Of a DNA stretch of 38,055 nt, positions 1 through 7,504 are shown piece by piece; position 1 is the stretch's first letter, and every line of letters starts with the position of its first letter. The notes under the pieces were generated by a model. That model saw only the letters and a program-made list of their open reading frames with translations. It was not told the DNA's origin and made no database searches. The position numbers and the translations under genes are program-made. This DNA is from an uncultured Ruminococcus sp. (lineage in GTDB: Bacteria; Bacillota; Clostridia; Oscillospirales; Ruminococcaceae), in NCBI GenBank assembly GCA_947345935.1, contig CAMZZN010000022.1:1-38055 (forward strand). The letters are read 5' to 3'.

Positions 1-911
1 TCGGCATTGTACGCTCCCTGAGGCGTAAGGGTGTACTGGTCGGGATTTCCGACTGCCTGCATTATTAATATTGCGTCGCAAAGCATAAGCTCTCCATCGT
101 CGTTGGCGTCGCCGGCAATATTGTTGTGCATATCAATTGTGACACCCTGAGAAACATCAACAGAAGAAGGCATGATAATATAATTGTGAATTCCTAAATC
201 GTCATAGATCTGTTTTGCGATATTGTAGTTTTCCTCGGCAGAAAGTTCCTTTCCGGTATTGACAATGAAAACATCGTCGTCCGAATCTTTTTTTTCAGTA
301 TACCAGTCAAGATTATTTTCTGCAATATAATTATCAATCGTTTCACGATCAAATTCCCAATATGTTCTCATATCGTTTTGTACATTACCGAAATAGACAT
401 TTGTTTTATGATAATCAAATGTTTGCAGTTTGTTGGTATCATTCAGCAGATCATATATTTCAAGAACCTGTTCATATGTGATATCTTTTTGTCTTGCTTC
501 TTCGTAGGAAAGAAATCTGTTGCTGAAACCTGCAATACGCAAATCGTATGAGTTGTCCGTCTGTGAAGAGAAAGTGAGAGCTGCGTTCGGGCATATTTCA
601 TAAATAGATTTTTCCAGAGCTTCACTGTCAATGTTACCGGATATACTTGCTGAAATGTAGTCGGCATCCTGTCCGATTATGTCGTATAATTTGTATATAT
701 TGTTTCCGGCATCTGCGAGATATATTCTTCGGGATTCATCGGCATTGTAAAAAAAGCCGTCGGCAGGGATCATGTATGAATCGTCAATCAAGGCGTCCAT
801 ATATTCCTTGCCGGAAACCCATCCCATAGCGCCGGCAGACATTACGGACATTGTTCCGGATGTAATTACAAAAGCCATAATCATAGCGGATATTTTCTTG
901 AATTTTTTCAT
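1..911 (-). CDS. Secreted dockerin-containing protein, C-terminus beyond window edge
   Basis: The frame is open from an ATG at 911 to the window edge, giving 303 codons without a stop. A Shine-Dalgarno AAAGGAGG lies just upstream. The N-terminus is a signal peptide: MKKFKK, a hydrophobic stretch, then a small-residue region ending near Ala28. Residues about 30-265 match no family I recognise. From about residue 272 the sequence GDANDDGELMLCDAILIM is the first calcium-binding repeat of a type I dockerin (Asp/Asn at EF-hand positions 1, 3 and 5, Asp at 12). It is followed by the LTPQG linker seen in ruminococcal dockerins and the start of a second repeat (NAD). Known role: dockerins plug secreted proteins into cohesin-bearing scaffolds. 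The gene starts 13 bp after the protease gene and probably shares its promoter. Function of the large N-terminal part is unknown. Confidence 0.85.
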   Translation of the reverse strand, partial: MKKFKKISAMIMAFVITSGTMSVMSAGAMGWVSGKEYMDALIDDSYMIPADGFFYNADESRRIYLADAGNNIYKLYDIIGQDADYISASISGNIDSEALEKSIYEICPNAALTFSSQTDNSYDLRIAGFSNRFLSYEEARQKDITYEQVLEIYDLLNDTNKLQTFDYHKTNVYFGNVQNDMRTYWEFDRETIDNYIAENNLDWYTEKKDSDDDVFIVNTGKELSAEENYNIAKQIYDDLGIHNYIIMPSSVDVSQGVTIDMHNNIAGDANDDGELMLCDAILIMQAVGNPDQYTLTPQGAYNA

Positions 912-924
912 AGTAATGCCTCCT

Positions 925-2100
925 TTAATATTCAATATTAGGGTTTTTGTTATAAAATTTAAGAATGTCGGGGGTTATTTTTAAACCAATGTTTTCAAGA
1001 TCCTTTGGATATATGCCAACGTTAATAGCAATAACAGTTTTGGAACTGTAACGTTTTGGGGAGGTTTGGCTGTTGATTGTAAATTCTTCTGTTGCATAAA
1101 CAGGTCCGCCGCTATGCCCTGTTCCGACATCAGCGTCATAAAATACATTTGTATTATTTGAACGAGTTAAATTTCCGCTTGATTTCAATTGAATATGGAG
1201 AGGGGCATCTTTATATTCGTCTGGGTAGTATATAGGAATTGGAAATCCGGAAACGGTAACCTCGCCGTGTTCATAAGCATAGCTATTTAAAGCAACGCCC
1301 ATTTGAAATGCGCCGTATTCGCTTAAATCTTCTTCAACATACATCAATGCATAGTCATATTTTATGTGATTATTATTATATTTATTACCGCAAGTGCTGA
1401 AATCCTTGCAGATATCTACATATTTGGCTTTAACACGTTTAGTTATATTATTACTGTCCTTCAATTCAACGTAATAACTTTTATAAAATGTGTCATTTTC
1501 ATAATCATAAATGCAGTGAGCAGCGGTAGCAATAATATGGTCGTTAACTATAAAAGCAGATCCCTCTCCCATTATTTCTCCATCATTATATGCAGACATC
1601 AAAACAACAGCTGTATCATCGTCTTTTACCATATCGTTGTCGCCCATTATCCCTGGATAATTGTAAGTGCTTATACCTGTATTAGAAACTGTATTATCAT
1701 ATGGATCAACAGTCAATGAATATTCACTGTATGATGCCGGATCACTGCTGCAGTCATGCCTCATATATGTTCTTGTTGTTGCAGTAGGATTGGAATCTTT
1801 TCCTACGGGTGCAGGGAGTTTGCTTTCATCAATATTCCCTACTAAATAATGCTGTATCTTCATACTGTCCATAGCGCTGATAATGCCGTTACCGTCAAAA
1901 TCGAAAGATTTTACACTTGACGGATTATACATACCTGCAAGATAAAAGTTGGTGGTGATTGCGTCATTAAGATAGATTTGACCATCTCCGCTTGCGTCAC
2001 GGACTGCTGTGCCTGCCGAACTTGTCATAGAAGTAGCTGAAGCCGTTAAAACACCCGCAGCCACCAGTAAAGCAGGGAATCTTTTCCTTTTGTTTTTCAC
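925..2100 (-). CDS. Secreted trypsin-like (S1/V8-type) serine protease with N-terminal dockerin
   Basis: A 391-residue protein starting at GTG 2100, with AAGGAG 9 bases upstream. Upstream in-frame codons exist but would run through the promoter, so this start is preferred. Residues 1-30 form a signal peptide (basic KNKRKR, hydrophobic core, AGTA). Residues about 34-92 carry two dockerin-type EF-hand repeats (DASGDGQIYLND and DFDGNGIISAMD). The catalytic triad is readable: His195 in ATAAHC, Asp249 in KYDYALMYV and Ser330 in GTGHSGGP. The fold therefore matches chymotrypsin-like, glutamyl-endopeptidase (V8) type proteases that cleave extracellular protein. A dockerin in front of the enzyme is less usual than one at the C-terminus. 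Cleavage specificity cannot be read. It is the first gene of an operon with the dockerin protein at 1-911. Confidence 0.9.
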   Translation of the reverse strand: MKNKRKRFPALLVAAGVLTASATSMTSSAGTAVRDASGDGQIYLNDAITTNFYLAGMYNPSSVKSFDFDGNGIISAMDSMKIQHYLVGNIDESKLPAPVGKDSNPTATTRTYMRHDCSSDPASYSEYSLTVDPYDNTVSNTGISTYNYPGIMGDNDMVKDDDTAVVLMSAYNDGEIMGEGSAFIVNDHIIATAAHCIYDYENDTFYKSYYVELKDSNNITKRVKAKYVDICKDFSTCGNKYNNNHIKYDYALMYVEEDLSEYGAFQMGVALNSYAYEHGEVTVSGFPIPIYYPDEYKDAPLHIQLKSSGNLTRSNNTNVFYDADVGTGHSGGPVYATEEFTINSQTSPKRYSSKTVIAINVGIYPKDLENIGLKITPDILKFYNKNPNIEY

Positions 2101-2182
2101 TAAAAAATCGCTCCTTAAAGTAGATAAATTTGGTTCTTGTGCAAATACAAATAATGGAAAGTATGATAATTTTATATTATAC

Positions 2183-2211
2183 ATTATACTATATTTTCCA
2201 TATTTTGTCAA
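2183..2211 (-). promoter_or_regulatory. Sigma-A promoter of the dockerin/protease operon
   Basis: On the minus strand a consensus TTGACA (2206-2211) and TATAAT (2183-2188) are separated by 17 bases. This lies about 80 bases upstream of the protease GTG start, leaving a leader of roughly 75 nt. No hairpin or operator was seen in the leader. Confidence 0.85.
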
Positions 2212-2287
2212 TGTGCATATATGACAAAAATGTGGAGAAATATTTGTTTGGTAATTAGCAAAAATCGAAACAATGTTTGATTTTTCA

Positions 2288-2316
2288 TTGACAACAGACC
2301 TGCGGCATGATAAAAT
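2288..2316 (+). promoter_or_regulatory. Sigma-A promoter of the SLOG-family gene
   Basis: TTGACA (2288-2293) and TAAAAT (2311-2316) with exactly 17 bases between them. It is followed 31 bases later by the ATG at 2348, with AGAGAGGA as ribosome binding site. Confidence 0.8.
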
Positions 2317-2347
2317 AGTATTATCGAATGAAAGAGAGGACAGACCT

Positions 2348-2824
2348 ATGAATTCAGTTTGCTTTACAGGACACAGAGTTATTCCCGGAACGGCGGAGAT
2401 CGGCGGACGGCTTTGTATAGTTCTTGAAAAATGGATACGCACCCGTGGAATCACCGACTTTTACGCCGGCGGAGCTGTCGGGTGGGATACGTTGGCAGCC
2501 AACGCCGTTATCAGGCTGCGTAAAAAATACCCGGAGATAAAACTTCACCTTGTGCTGCCGTGTTCCAATGAGGAACAGACTGCCAGGTGGTCGGAGTCTC
2601 AGCGGAGGGAATTCTACCGCATTCTCGGACTTGCCGATTCGGTGGAGTATATTTCTGACCGCTACTATAACGGATGTATGAAAGAAAGGAATATCCGCCT
2701 TGTTGAACACGCCGACATAGGCTGCTTTTGTTATTGGGATCCCGGCGCATTCAGCAGCGGCACAGGGCAGACGGTTCGGCTTGCCAAAAAGAAACAGCTT
2801 ACGATAGTTAATTTCCGGGAATAA
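2348..2824 (+). CDS. SLOG-family (YpsA/DUF1273-like) nucleotide-binding protein
   Basis: A 158-residue soluble protein. The start is ATG 2348, because the promoter at 2288-2316 lies inside the longer frame and AGAGAGGA precedes this ATG. It opens with CFTGHR (residues 5-10), carries GGAVGWD (residues 41-47) and a KERN segment near residue 112; these are the signature pieces of the SLOG Rossmann-like fold as found in YpsA/DUF1273 and DprA/LOG relatives. Family members bind nucleotides or nucleotide-derived ligands, and some have been linked to stress or cell-division control. The ligand here is unknown. It appears monocistronic, with its own consensus promoter and a strong terminator. Confidence 0.8.
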   Translation: MNSVCFTGHRVIPGTAEIGGRLCIVLEKWIRTRGITDFYAGGAVGWDTLAANAVIRLRKKYPEIKLHLVLPCSNEEQTARWSESQRREFYRILGLADSVEYISDRYYNGCMKERNIRLVEHADIGCFCYWDPGAFSSGTGQTVRLAKKKQLTIVNFRE

Positions 2825-2862
2825 AGAAAATGAGGGATCTCTTTTGAGATCCCTCATTTTCT
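2825..2862. terminator. Bidirectional rho-independent terminator between SLOG gene and ktrA
   Basis: A perfect 17-bp inverted repeat (2825-2841 and 2846-2862) with a TTTT loop. The stem carries AGAAAA on one side and TTTTCT on the other, so it can end transcripts from both converging genes. Confidence 0.9.
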
Positions 2863-2867
2863 CCTGA

Positions 2868-3512
2868 TCATTTCGTGACCTTCATTATGCTTTCTTCGTT
2901 GCCCATGACAAGCAGCGTCTGATTGCGTTCAAATACGTGATCCGGACTGAATACCGGCATGAAATGATCTCCGGTCTTTATAGCGATAATTGAAATATTG
3001 TACTTCTGACGTACGTTTTTTTCAAGGATCGTTTTTCCCTCCCACGATTTCGGAACGGTTATTTCGTAGATCGAGTAGTCGTCATCGATCCGGAAGTAGT
3101 CGAGAATGTGGTTTGAGCCGAACTTCACCGCAAGGCGTTCGGCGGTTTCTCTTTCGGGATAAATAACGGAATCAGCGCCGTTGCGCAGCAGGAATTTCTT
3201 GTGTATATCTCTGTTCGCACGGGCGAAGACGTGTTTTGCTCCCCTTTCTTTTACAAGGGCAGTCGTTTCAAGGGAGGACTGGAAATTATCGCCTATTGCC
3301 ACAATGACCATATCGAAATTGCCTACACCCAGAGAATCAATGAAGTCAGGGTCGGTGCAGTCGCCTATCTGGGCGTCGGTGACAAACCTCATGCAAGCGT
3401 TCACACGTTCTTCCTTTATGTCAACGGCGAGCACCTCGTTATCCTGTTCTATAAGTTTTTTGGATATATGTCTGCCAAAACGTCCGAGACCCAGCACTAA
3501 AAATGAGTTCAT
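2868..3512 (-). CDS. ktrA: KtrA-type regulatory subunit of potassium uptake system (RCK/TrkA)
   Basis: A 214-residue cytoplasmic protein. An RCK_N Rossmann domain is plain: GLGRFGRHI (residues 8-16, dinucleotide-binding GxGxxG), an acidic residue at the end of strand 2 (VDIKEE) and GDCTDPD. A TrkA_C domain follows from about residue 135. KtrA forms an octameric ring below the KtrB channel and gates K+ flow in response to ATP/ADP; in Firmicutes the RCK_C domain often binds cyclic di-AMP. Those functions come from the family and are not visible here. It lies 20 bases behind ktrB, with GGAGG ahead of its ATG, so the pair is one operon. Confidence 0.93.
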   Translation of the reverse strand: MNSFLVLGLGRFGRHISKKLIEQDNEVLAVDIKEERVNACMRFVTDAQIGDCTDPDFIDSLGVGNFDMVIVAIGDNFQSSLETTALVKERGAKHVFARANRDIHKKFLLRNGADSVIYPERETAERLAVKFGSNHILDYFRIDDDYSIYEITVPKSWEGKTILEKNVRQKYNISIIAIKTGDHFMPVFSPDHVFERNQTLLVMGNEESIMKVTK

Positions 3513-3532
3513 TTATATTACCTCCTATGATA

Positions 3533-4876
3533 TTAACCCACCGAGATCTTTTCCGAGGGATACTGTGAGTTTATATTTGATTGTTTGTTGGCGAATGATT
3601 CCAGAATAGTAAGTCCGCCTGTTCGTCCCATAAACATGAGAAGTATAAGTATGATCTGCGAGGGAATGCTCAGCGACGGAGTGATTCCCAGGGATAGACC
3701 TACGGTCGCTGCTGCGGATACGCTTTCAAAGAGAGCGGGCATGATTCCGATATTTTCGATGAAGCTTATGGCAATGGCGCTTATTCCGGAGACGGTGAGA
3801 TAAAGCATCATTACGCAGCAGGCGTTGTGGAGTATGCTGTCGTCGATCCTTCTTCTGAAGCATTCGAGAGATTTTCTTTGCCGGAATGCCGAAAAAATGC
3901 TGATATAAAGCACGGAAAACGTAGTTACCTTTATACCGCCGGCAGTAGAACCTGAAGCGCCACCTATGAACATCAGTATCGTCATTAGCATCTGACCCGC
4001 TTCGTTCATCTGCGACAGATCAACGGAAGAAAATCCGGCAGTTCTTGCAGAAGCGGACTGAAAACAGGAGGCAAGAATTTTTTCTCCGAAGCTGAGGTTT
4101 TCATACGCCGGGGAACTGTATTCCAGTATCATAAATCCGGCTGCTCCCAGAAAAAGAAGTATTCCAGAAACGGTTATTACCACTTTAGTCTGGAGTTTGT
4201 AGCGTTTGAAATGCCATTTGTTATGTAAGATATCGTCCCACACCAGAAAACCGAGACCGCCCAGGATTATAAGAGCCATAAGTACGATATTTACCATTAT
4301 ATCGCAGTGAACGGTTATCATTGACGAGCCTGGGGAGGATCTTCCCATAAGGTCTATGCCGGCATTGCAGAAAGCGGAAACGGAGTGGAATACCGAATAA
4401 TACAGACCTCTGGCAGCTCCGAATTCCGGACAGAACCGTATCGCAAGCAGCGCTGCGCCGGAGAGTTCCACGATAAGTGAACCGGTCAGGATGAATCTTG
4501 TCATGCGGACTATTCCGCCGACCTGGTGAGCTCCGACGGATTCCTGCATGGTAAAACGCTGCCGGAGACCGATTTTCTGCTTTGTATAGGAAAGTGCAAA
4601 AATTGCAATGGTCATGAACCCCACGCCGCCGATCTGTATCATTAAGAGTATTACGAGCTGTCCGAAAAGAGACCAGTGCGTATAGACGTCCGACAGCACA
4701 AGACCCGTGACGCAGGTTGCCGACGTTGCGGTGAACAGTGATTCGTTAACTGGTGTTGTACAGCCGTTCCGGCTGGAAACAGGGAGAGTCAGCAGAATCG
4801 TTCCGATGAGTATTACCGTAAAATAGCCGAGCATAAGTATTCTTGTCAGCTTCATGTTTTTAAGAGGTTTAAGCAT
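3533..4876 (-). CDS. ktrB: KtrB/TrkH-type potassium transporter membrane subunit
   Basis: A 447-residue integral membrane protein with four membrane-pore-membrane repeats. The four pore loops carry the conserved filter glycine: TCVTGLVLSD, FCNAGIDLMG, ARTAGFSSVD and AATVGLSLG. Length and hydrophobic pattern fit KtrB/TrkH. It moves K+ (Na+-dependent in several KtrB proteins) across the cytoplasmic membrane, with the KtrA ring encoded next. The start at 4876 is preceded by AGAAAGGT on the coding strand. Its promoter at 4922-4950 has a near-ideal sequence and a short palindrome just upstream. Confidence 0.93.
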   Translation of the reverse strand: MLKPLKNMKLTRILMLGYFTVILIGTILLTLPVSSRNGCTTPVNESLFTATSATCVTGLVLSDVYTHWSLFGQLVILLMIQIGGVGFMTIAIFALSYTKQKIGLRQRFTMQESVGAHQVGGIVRMTRFILTGSLIVELSGAALLAIRFCPEFGAARGLYYSVFHSVSAFCNAGIDLMGRSSPGSSMITVHCDIMVNIVLMALIILGGLGFLVWDDILHNKWHFKRYKLQTKVVITVSGILLFLGAAGFMILEYSSPAYENLSFGEKILASCFQSASARTAGFSSVDLSQMNEAGQMLMTILMFIGGASGSTAGGIKVTTFSVLYISIFSAFRQRKSLECFRRRIDDSILHNACCVMMLYLTVSGISAIAISFIENIGIMPALFESVSAAATVGLSLGITPSLSIPSQIILILLMFMGRTGGLTILESFANKQSNINSQYPSEKISVG

Positions 4877-4921
4877 TCTCAGTACCTTTCTTTCCGGATT
4901 GCCGTAATATAGATAAATATT

Positions 4922-4950
4922 ATTATATCATGGCGCCAAATGATTGTCAA
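4922..4950 (-). promoter_or_regulatory. Sigma-A promoter of ktrBA
   Basis: Minus-strand TTGACA (4945-4950) and TATAAT (4922-4927), 17 bases apart, about 46 bases upstream of the ktrB start. The short leader leaves no room for a large riboswitch. Confidence 0.85.
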
Positions 4951-4951
4951 G

Positions 4952-4968
4952 GCTGCTGTGACAGCAGC
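4952..4968. promoter_or_regulatory. Possible operator palindrome upstream of ktrBA promoter
   Basis: GCTGCTGTGACAGCAGC is a perfect 8-bp inverted repeat around one central base. It ends one base from the -35 hexamer of the ktrBA promoter. Its size and place suit a dimeric regulator, but the binding protein is unknown and the site may be fortuitous. Confidence 0.4.
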
Positions 4969-5011
4969 AATGCAAATTAATTTTCAAAAAATCAACGTAT
5001 TAACCTTAATT

Positions 5012-5087
5012 TGTAGGGACACGGCGTGCCGTGTCCTATAATGTTACCGAGAGTTTTCACACAGACACGGCACACCGTGTCCCTACA
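5012..5087. repeat. 76-bp inverted-repeat element with hairpin in each arm
   Basis: Outer arms TGTAGGGACACGG (5012-5024) and CCGTGTCCCTACA (5075-5087) are perfect inverted repeats. Each arm folds on itself as well: GGACACGGC/GCCGTGTCC at 5017-5036 and GACACGG/CCGTGTC at 5064-5081. It lies in the AT-rich gap between the divergent ktrB and glyQS promoters and has no coding capacity. The structure fits a REP/MITE-like mobile repeat. Confidence 0.75.
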
Positions 5088-5150
5088 TATGTAAAATATA
5101 TCTTAAACATAATTTTAAAATTCATATGCGTGTATACATTCAAAAAACAC

Positions 5151-5179
5151 TTGACATTTCTGCAAATATGGCTTAAAAT
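5151..5179 (+). promoter_or_regulatory. Sigma-A promoter of glyQS
   Basis: TTGACA (5151-5156) and TAAAAT (5174-5179) with 17 bases between. Transcription would begin near 5186, so the palindromic element at 5195-5351 lies wholly in the glyQS leader. An alternative TATAAT at 5179-5184 would give a 22-base spacer and is less likely. Confidence 0.75.
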
Positions 5180-5194
5180 ATAATAGATACATAA

Positions 5195-5351
5195 TAGACC
5201 TCCTCGGAAACCAACGCACACCGTCTGTCAAATCTTTTGCCATATGGCGGCGTTATCCTCCTCATAGGGCGTCAGCCCTCTTTCGTCGTCTGCCTTGCCG
5301 TATGACAAAATTTTCAGACATACGGCGGTACTTAGTTTCCGAGGAGGTCTA
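5195..5351. repeat. 157-bp palindromic element in the glyQS leader
   Basis: Perfect 17-bp terminal inverted repeats: TAGACCTCCTCGGAAAC at 5195-5211 and its complement at 5335-5351. The arms stay largely complementary inwards to a central hairpin, AGGGC-GTCA-GCCCT (5266-5279), whose loop sits at the exact midpoint. The arms also hold local hairpins (for example GCCGTATG/CATACGGC on the right). There is no ORF. It resembles a MITE or structured leader. Two CCTCCTC copies (5199-5205, 5257-5263) can each pair with GAGGAGG at 5341-5347. No T-box motif was found, although glycyl-tRNA synthetase genes often have one. Confidence 0.8.
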
Positions 5352-5376
5352 ATCATCACGAAACGAGGTCATAAAA

Positions 5377-6780
5377 ATGAAGAATAACGAAAAAATAATG
5401 GATAGAATCGTAGAGCTGTGCAAATCAAAGGGATTTGTATATCCCGGTTCTGAGATTTACGGCGGCCTTGCAAATACATGGGATTACGGTCCTCTAGGCG
5501 TTGAACTTAAAAATAATATCAAGAGAGCTTGGATGAAGAAATTCGTTCAGGAAAACAAATACAACGTAGGCCTTGACAGCGCTATCCTGATGAATCCGCA
5601 GACATGGGTTGCGTCCGGTCACATCGGTGGATTCTCCGACCCGCTCATGGACTGCAAGGAGTGCAAGACACGTCACCGTGCCGACAATCTTATCGAGGAT
5701 TTTGACGGAACGAACGTTGCAGGCTGGACGAATCAGCAGATGACGGACTATATCAACGAAAAGGGAATAGTCTGCCCGAACTGCGGAAAGCATAATTTTA
5801 CGGACATCCGTCAGTTCAACCTTATGTTCAAGACATTCCAGGGAGTTACCGAGGACAGCAAGTCGGAATTGTATCTCCGTCCCGAAACTGCTCAGGGTAT
5901 TTTTGTTAATTTTGCGAATATCCAGAGAACTACCCGTAAAAAGGTTCCTTTCGGCGTTGCGCAGGTGGGAAAATCGTTCAGAAACGAGATCACTCCCGGA
6001 AACTTTATTTTCCGTGTGCGTGAGTTCGAGCAGATGGAGCTTGAATTTTTCTGCAAGCCCGGCACTGATCTGGAATGGTTCGGCTACTGGAGAAGCTTCT
6101 GCAAGAACTTCCTGCTGAGTCTCGGTCTTAAAGAAGAAAATATCCGTCTCCGTGACCATGATCCGGAGGAACTCTGCTTCTACTCCAAGGCAACCACCGA
6201 CTTTGAATATCTCTTCCCGTTCGGCTGGGGCGAGCTTTGGGGCGTTGCCGATCGTACAGATTACGATCTGACGCAGCACATCAAGACAAGCGGAAAATCC
6301 CTGGAATATTTCGATCCTGAGACCAACGAGAAGTATATCCCGTATGTTATCGAGCCGTCTCTCGGCGTTGAGAGATTGTTCCTCTCTATCGTGACAGAAG
6401 CATATGATGAGGAGGAACTTGTTTCAACCGACAAAAACGGCAACGAAAAGAAAGAAACAAGAACTGTTATGCGTTTCCACCCGGCTCTTGCTCCTTTTAA
6501 GTGCGCAGTGCTCCCTCTTGTTAAAAAGCTTACGCCCAAGGCAGAGGAAGTATACGAAATGCTTTCAAAAAAGTTCATGGTCGATTTTGACGAAACAGGA
6601 ACTATCGGAAAGAGATACCGCCGTCAGGATGAGATCGGTACTCCTTTCTGCATTACTTACGATTTTGATACCCTTGAAAAGGATAACTGCGTAACCGTTC
6701 GTGACCGTGATACAATGCAGCAGGAACGTGTCGCTATTGATGACCTTGTGGCTTATATCGAGGAAAAAATTGCATTCTGA
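5377..6780 (+). CDS. glyQS: Glycine--tRNA ligase, single-chain homodimeric type
   Basis: A 467-residue class II aminoacyl-tRNA synthetase that charges tRNA-Gly. The N-terminal signature [12 protein letters not shown] and WDYGPLG is typical of the alpha2 (archaeal/eukaryal-like) enzyme rather than the separate alpha and beta subunits of many bacteria. A zinc-type Cys pattern follows (CKEC, later CPNC, residues about 92-138). Motif 2 is readable as [19 protein letters not shown] and motif 3 as GVERLFLS, with a C-terminal anticodon-binding domain from about residue 370. The start ATG 5377 has GAGGT 7 bases upstream. The 190-nt leader is dominated by the 157-bp palindrome. A terminator follows at 6789. 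Confidence 0.96.
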   Translation: MKNNEKIMDRIVELCKSKGFVYPGSEIYGGLANTWDYGPLGVELKNNIKRAWMKKFVQENKYNVGLDSAILMNPQTWVASGHIGGFSDPLMDCKECKTRHRADNLIEDFDGTNVAGWTNQQMTDYINEKGIVCPNCGKHNFTDIRQFNLMFKTFQGVTEDSKSELYLRPETAQGIFVNFANIQRTTRKKVPFGVAQVGKSFRNEITPGNFIFRVREFEQMELEFFCKPGTDLEWFGYWRSFCKNFLLSLGLKEENIRLRDHDPEELCFYSKATTDFEYLFPFGWGELWGVADRTDYDLTQHIKTSGKSLEYFDPETNEKYIPYVIEPSLGVERLFLSIVTEAYDEEELVSTDKNGNEKKETRTVMRFHPALAPFKCAVLPLVKKLTPKAEEVYEMLSKKFMVDFDETGTIGKRYRRQDEIGTPFCITYDFDTLEKDNCVTVRDRDTMQQERVAIDDLVAYIEEKIAF

Positions 6781-6788
6781 TAAAATAA

Positions 6789-6817
6789 GGGAACGCTCTC
6801 TCTTGCAGAGCGTTCCC
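6789..6817 (+). terminator. Rho-independent terminator of glyQS
   Basis: An 11-bp perfect stem, GGGAACGCTCT/AGAGCGTTCCC, with a 7-base loop starts 8 bases after the glyQS stop and is followed by TCTTT. Confidence 0.85.
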
Positions 6818-6819
6818 TC

Positions 6820-6850
6820 TTTCAAAACAGTCCGCCGGACTGTTTTGAAA
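6820..6850. repeat. Perfect 31-bp palindrome downstream of glyQS
   Basis: TTTCAAAACAGTCCG (6820-6834) and its exact complement (6836-6850) surround a single base. It directly follows the terminator and begins a 130-bp hairpin-rich stretch. It could be a second terminator or the boundary of a repeat. Confidence 0.7.
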
Positions 6851-6882
6851 TTCACCCTTTGCAGAGCGCCTGACGGCTATAT

Positions 6883-6969
6883 GCAGGGCCTTGCCCCACA
6901 CCCCACCAGAGGCGCTGCCTCTGGACTCCGCCAAAGGGACATCGTCCCTTTGGAAACCCATTATTAATT
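6883..6969 (+). repeat. GC-rich chain of short hairpins, copy C of a dispersed cassette
   Basis: Three consecutive perfect hairpins: GGGC/GCCC (6886-6896), CCAGAGGC/GCCTCTGG with loop GCT (6906-6924) and CCAAAGGGAC/GTCCCTTTGG with loop ATC (6931-6953). It ends with GGAAACCCATTATTAATT. The ending and the CACACCCC segment recur in the cassette at 18010 and in part near 37943. No ORF. The rest of the 6781-7157 gap holds a terminator, a palindrome and the next promoter. Confidence 0.65.
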
Positions 6970-7076
6970 CTAAACAGGAAAATATTCTCTTTAACAAGAT
7001 GTCAGGGAGACAAACGCTTCTTAATACACATAATAAAAAGTAAATGATGTCGCCCTGATTTCGACAATATTCTTTC

Positions 7077-7105
7077 TTGACATTTCATGAAAAGCGTTGT
7101 ATAAT
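7077..7105 (+). promoter_or_regulatory. Sigma-A promoter of SCP2-domain gene
   Basis: A full consensus promoter: TTGACA (7077-7082) and TATAAT (7100-7105) with a 17-base spacer, about 45 bases before the likely transcript's first gene. Confidence 0.85.
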
Positions 7106-7157
7106 AGACTTGATCCAAAATGGATTCAATAAAATAACGGAAATGAGGAAATCGTTT

Positions 7158-7460
7158 ATGACAATGCTCAGAGAAAAGGCAGCGGATATCGACGTATCAC
7201 AAGCTGATTTCATGGCTATTCAATTCAACATCAAGGACAGAGATCCGGGTGTGTTTTACATTGAGATCAAGGATCACCGCATCAGTATAGAGCCGTATGA
7301 ATACAATGACAGACAGTGTGCTATCACCATGAAAATGGATAACTTTGTTAAGCTTATCAATGGAAAGCTTGACGCTGTTGCGGCATATACCCTTGGCAAG
7401 CTCAAGGTTGACGGGGATATTGGCAAGGCTCTCGAATTTTCAAAGCTTATTAAAAAATGA
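7158..7460 (+). CDS. Stand-alone SCP2 sterol-binding-domain protein
   Basis: A 100-residue soluble protein. ATG 7158 is chosen because GAGGAAA lies 8-12 bases upstream; an earlier in-frame ATG at 7143 has a weaker site. The C-terminal half (ITMKMDNFVKLINGKLD, AYTLGKLKVDGDIGKAL) is the characteristic end of the SCP2 fold, a hydrophobic-pocket domain that binds lipids or acyl chains. Single-domain bacterial versions have no firmly established role. The gene stands alone between a consensus promoter and a strong terminator. Confidence 0.85.
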   Translation: MTMLREKAADIDVSQADFMAIQFNIKDRDPGVFYIEIKDHRISIEPYEYNDRQCAITMKMDNFVKLINGKLDAVAAYTLGKLKVDGDIGKALEFSKLIKK

Positions 7461-7465
7461 AAATT

Positions 7466-7494
7466 GCCGGACTATTTAAAGTCCGGCGTTTTTT
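7466..7494 (+). terminator. Rho-independent terminator of SCP2-domain gene
   Basis: Stem GCCGGACT/AGTCCGGC (7466-7473, 7480-7487) with a 6-base loop, then GTTTTTT. It begins 5 bases after the stop codon. Confidence 0.92.
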
Positions 7495-7504
7495 GTACGT
7501 CTGA

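Noticed and set aside
2101..2454. In-frame extension upstream of the protease start, reaching back to 2454
   Set aside because: It runs through the consensus promoter at 2183-2211 and into the divergent gene, lacks a ribosome site, and would bury the signal peptide.
4877..4921. Cyclic di-AMP riboswitch ahead of ktrB
   Set aside because: The leader between the promoter and start is only about 40 bases and has no matching structure.
5186..5376. T-box riboswitch in the glyQS leader
   Set aside because: No AGGGTGGNACCGCG-type T-box sequence or specifier-loop layout; the leader is almost entirely the 157-bp palindrome.
5494..6279. 261-codon open frame antisense to glyQS
   Set aside because: A shadow of a strongly conserved gene; no ribosome site, promoter or recognisable protein features.
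6820..7000. CRISPR array
   Set aside because: The repeats here are inverted hairpins, not evenly spaced direct repeats, and no cas genes are present.
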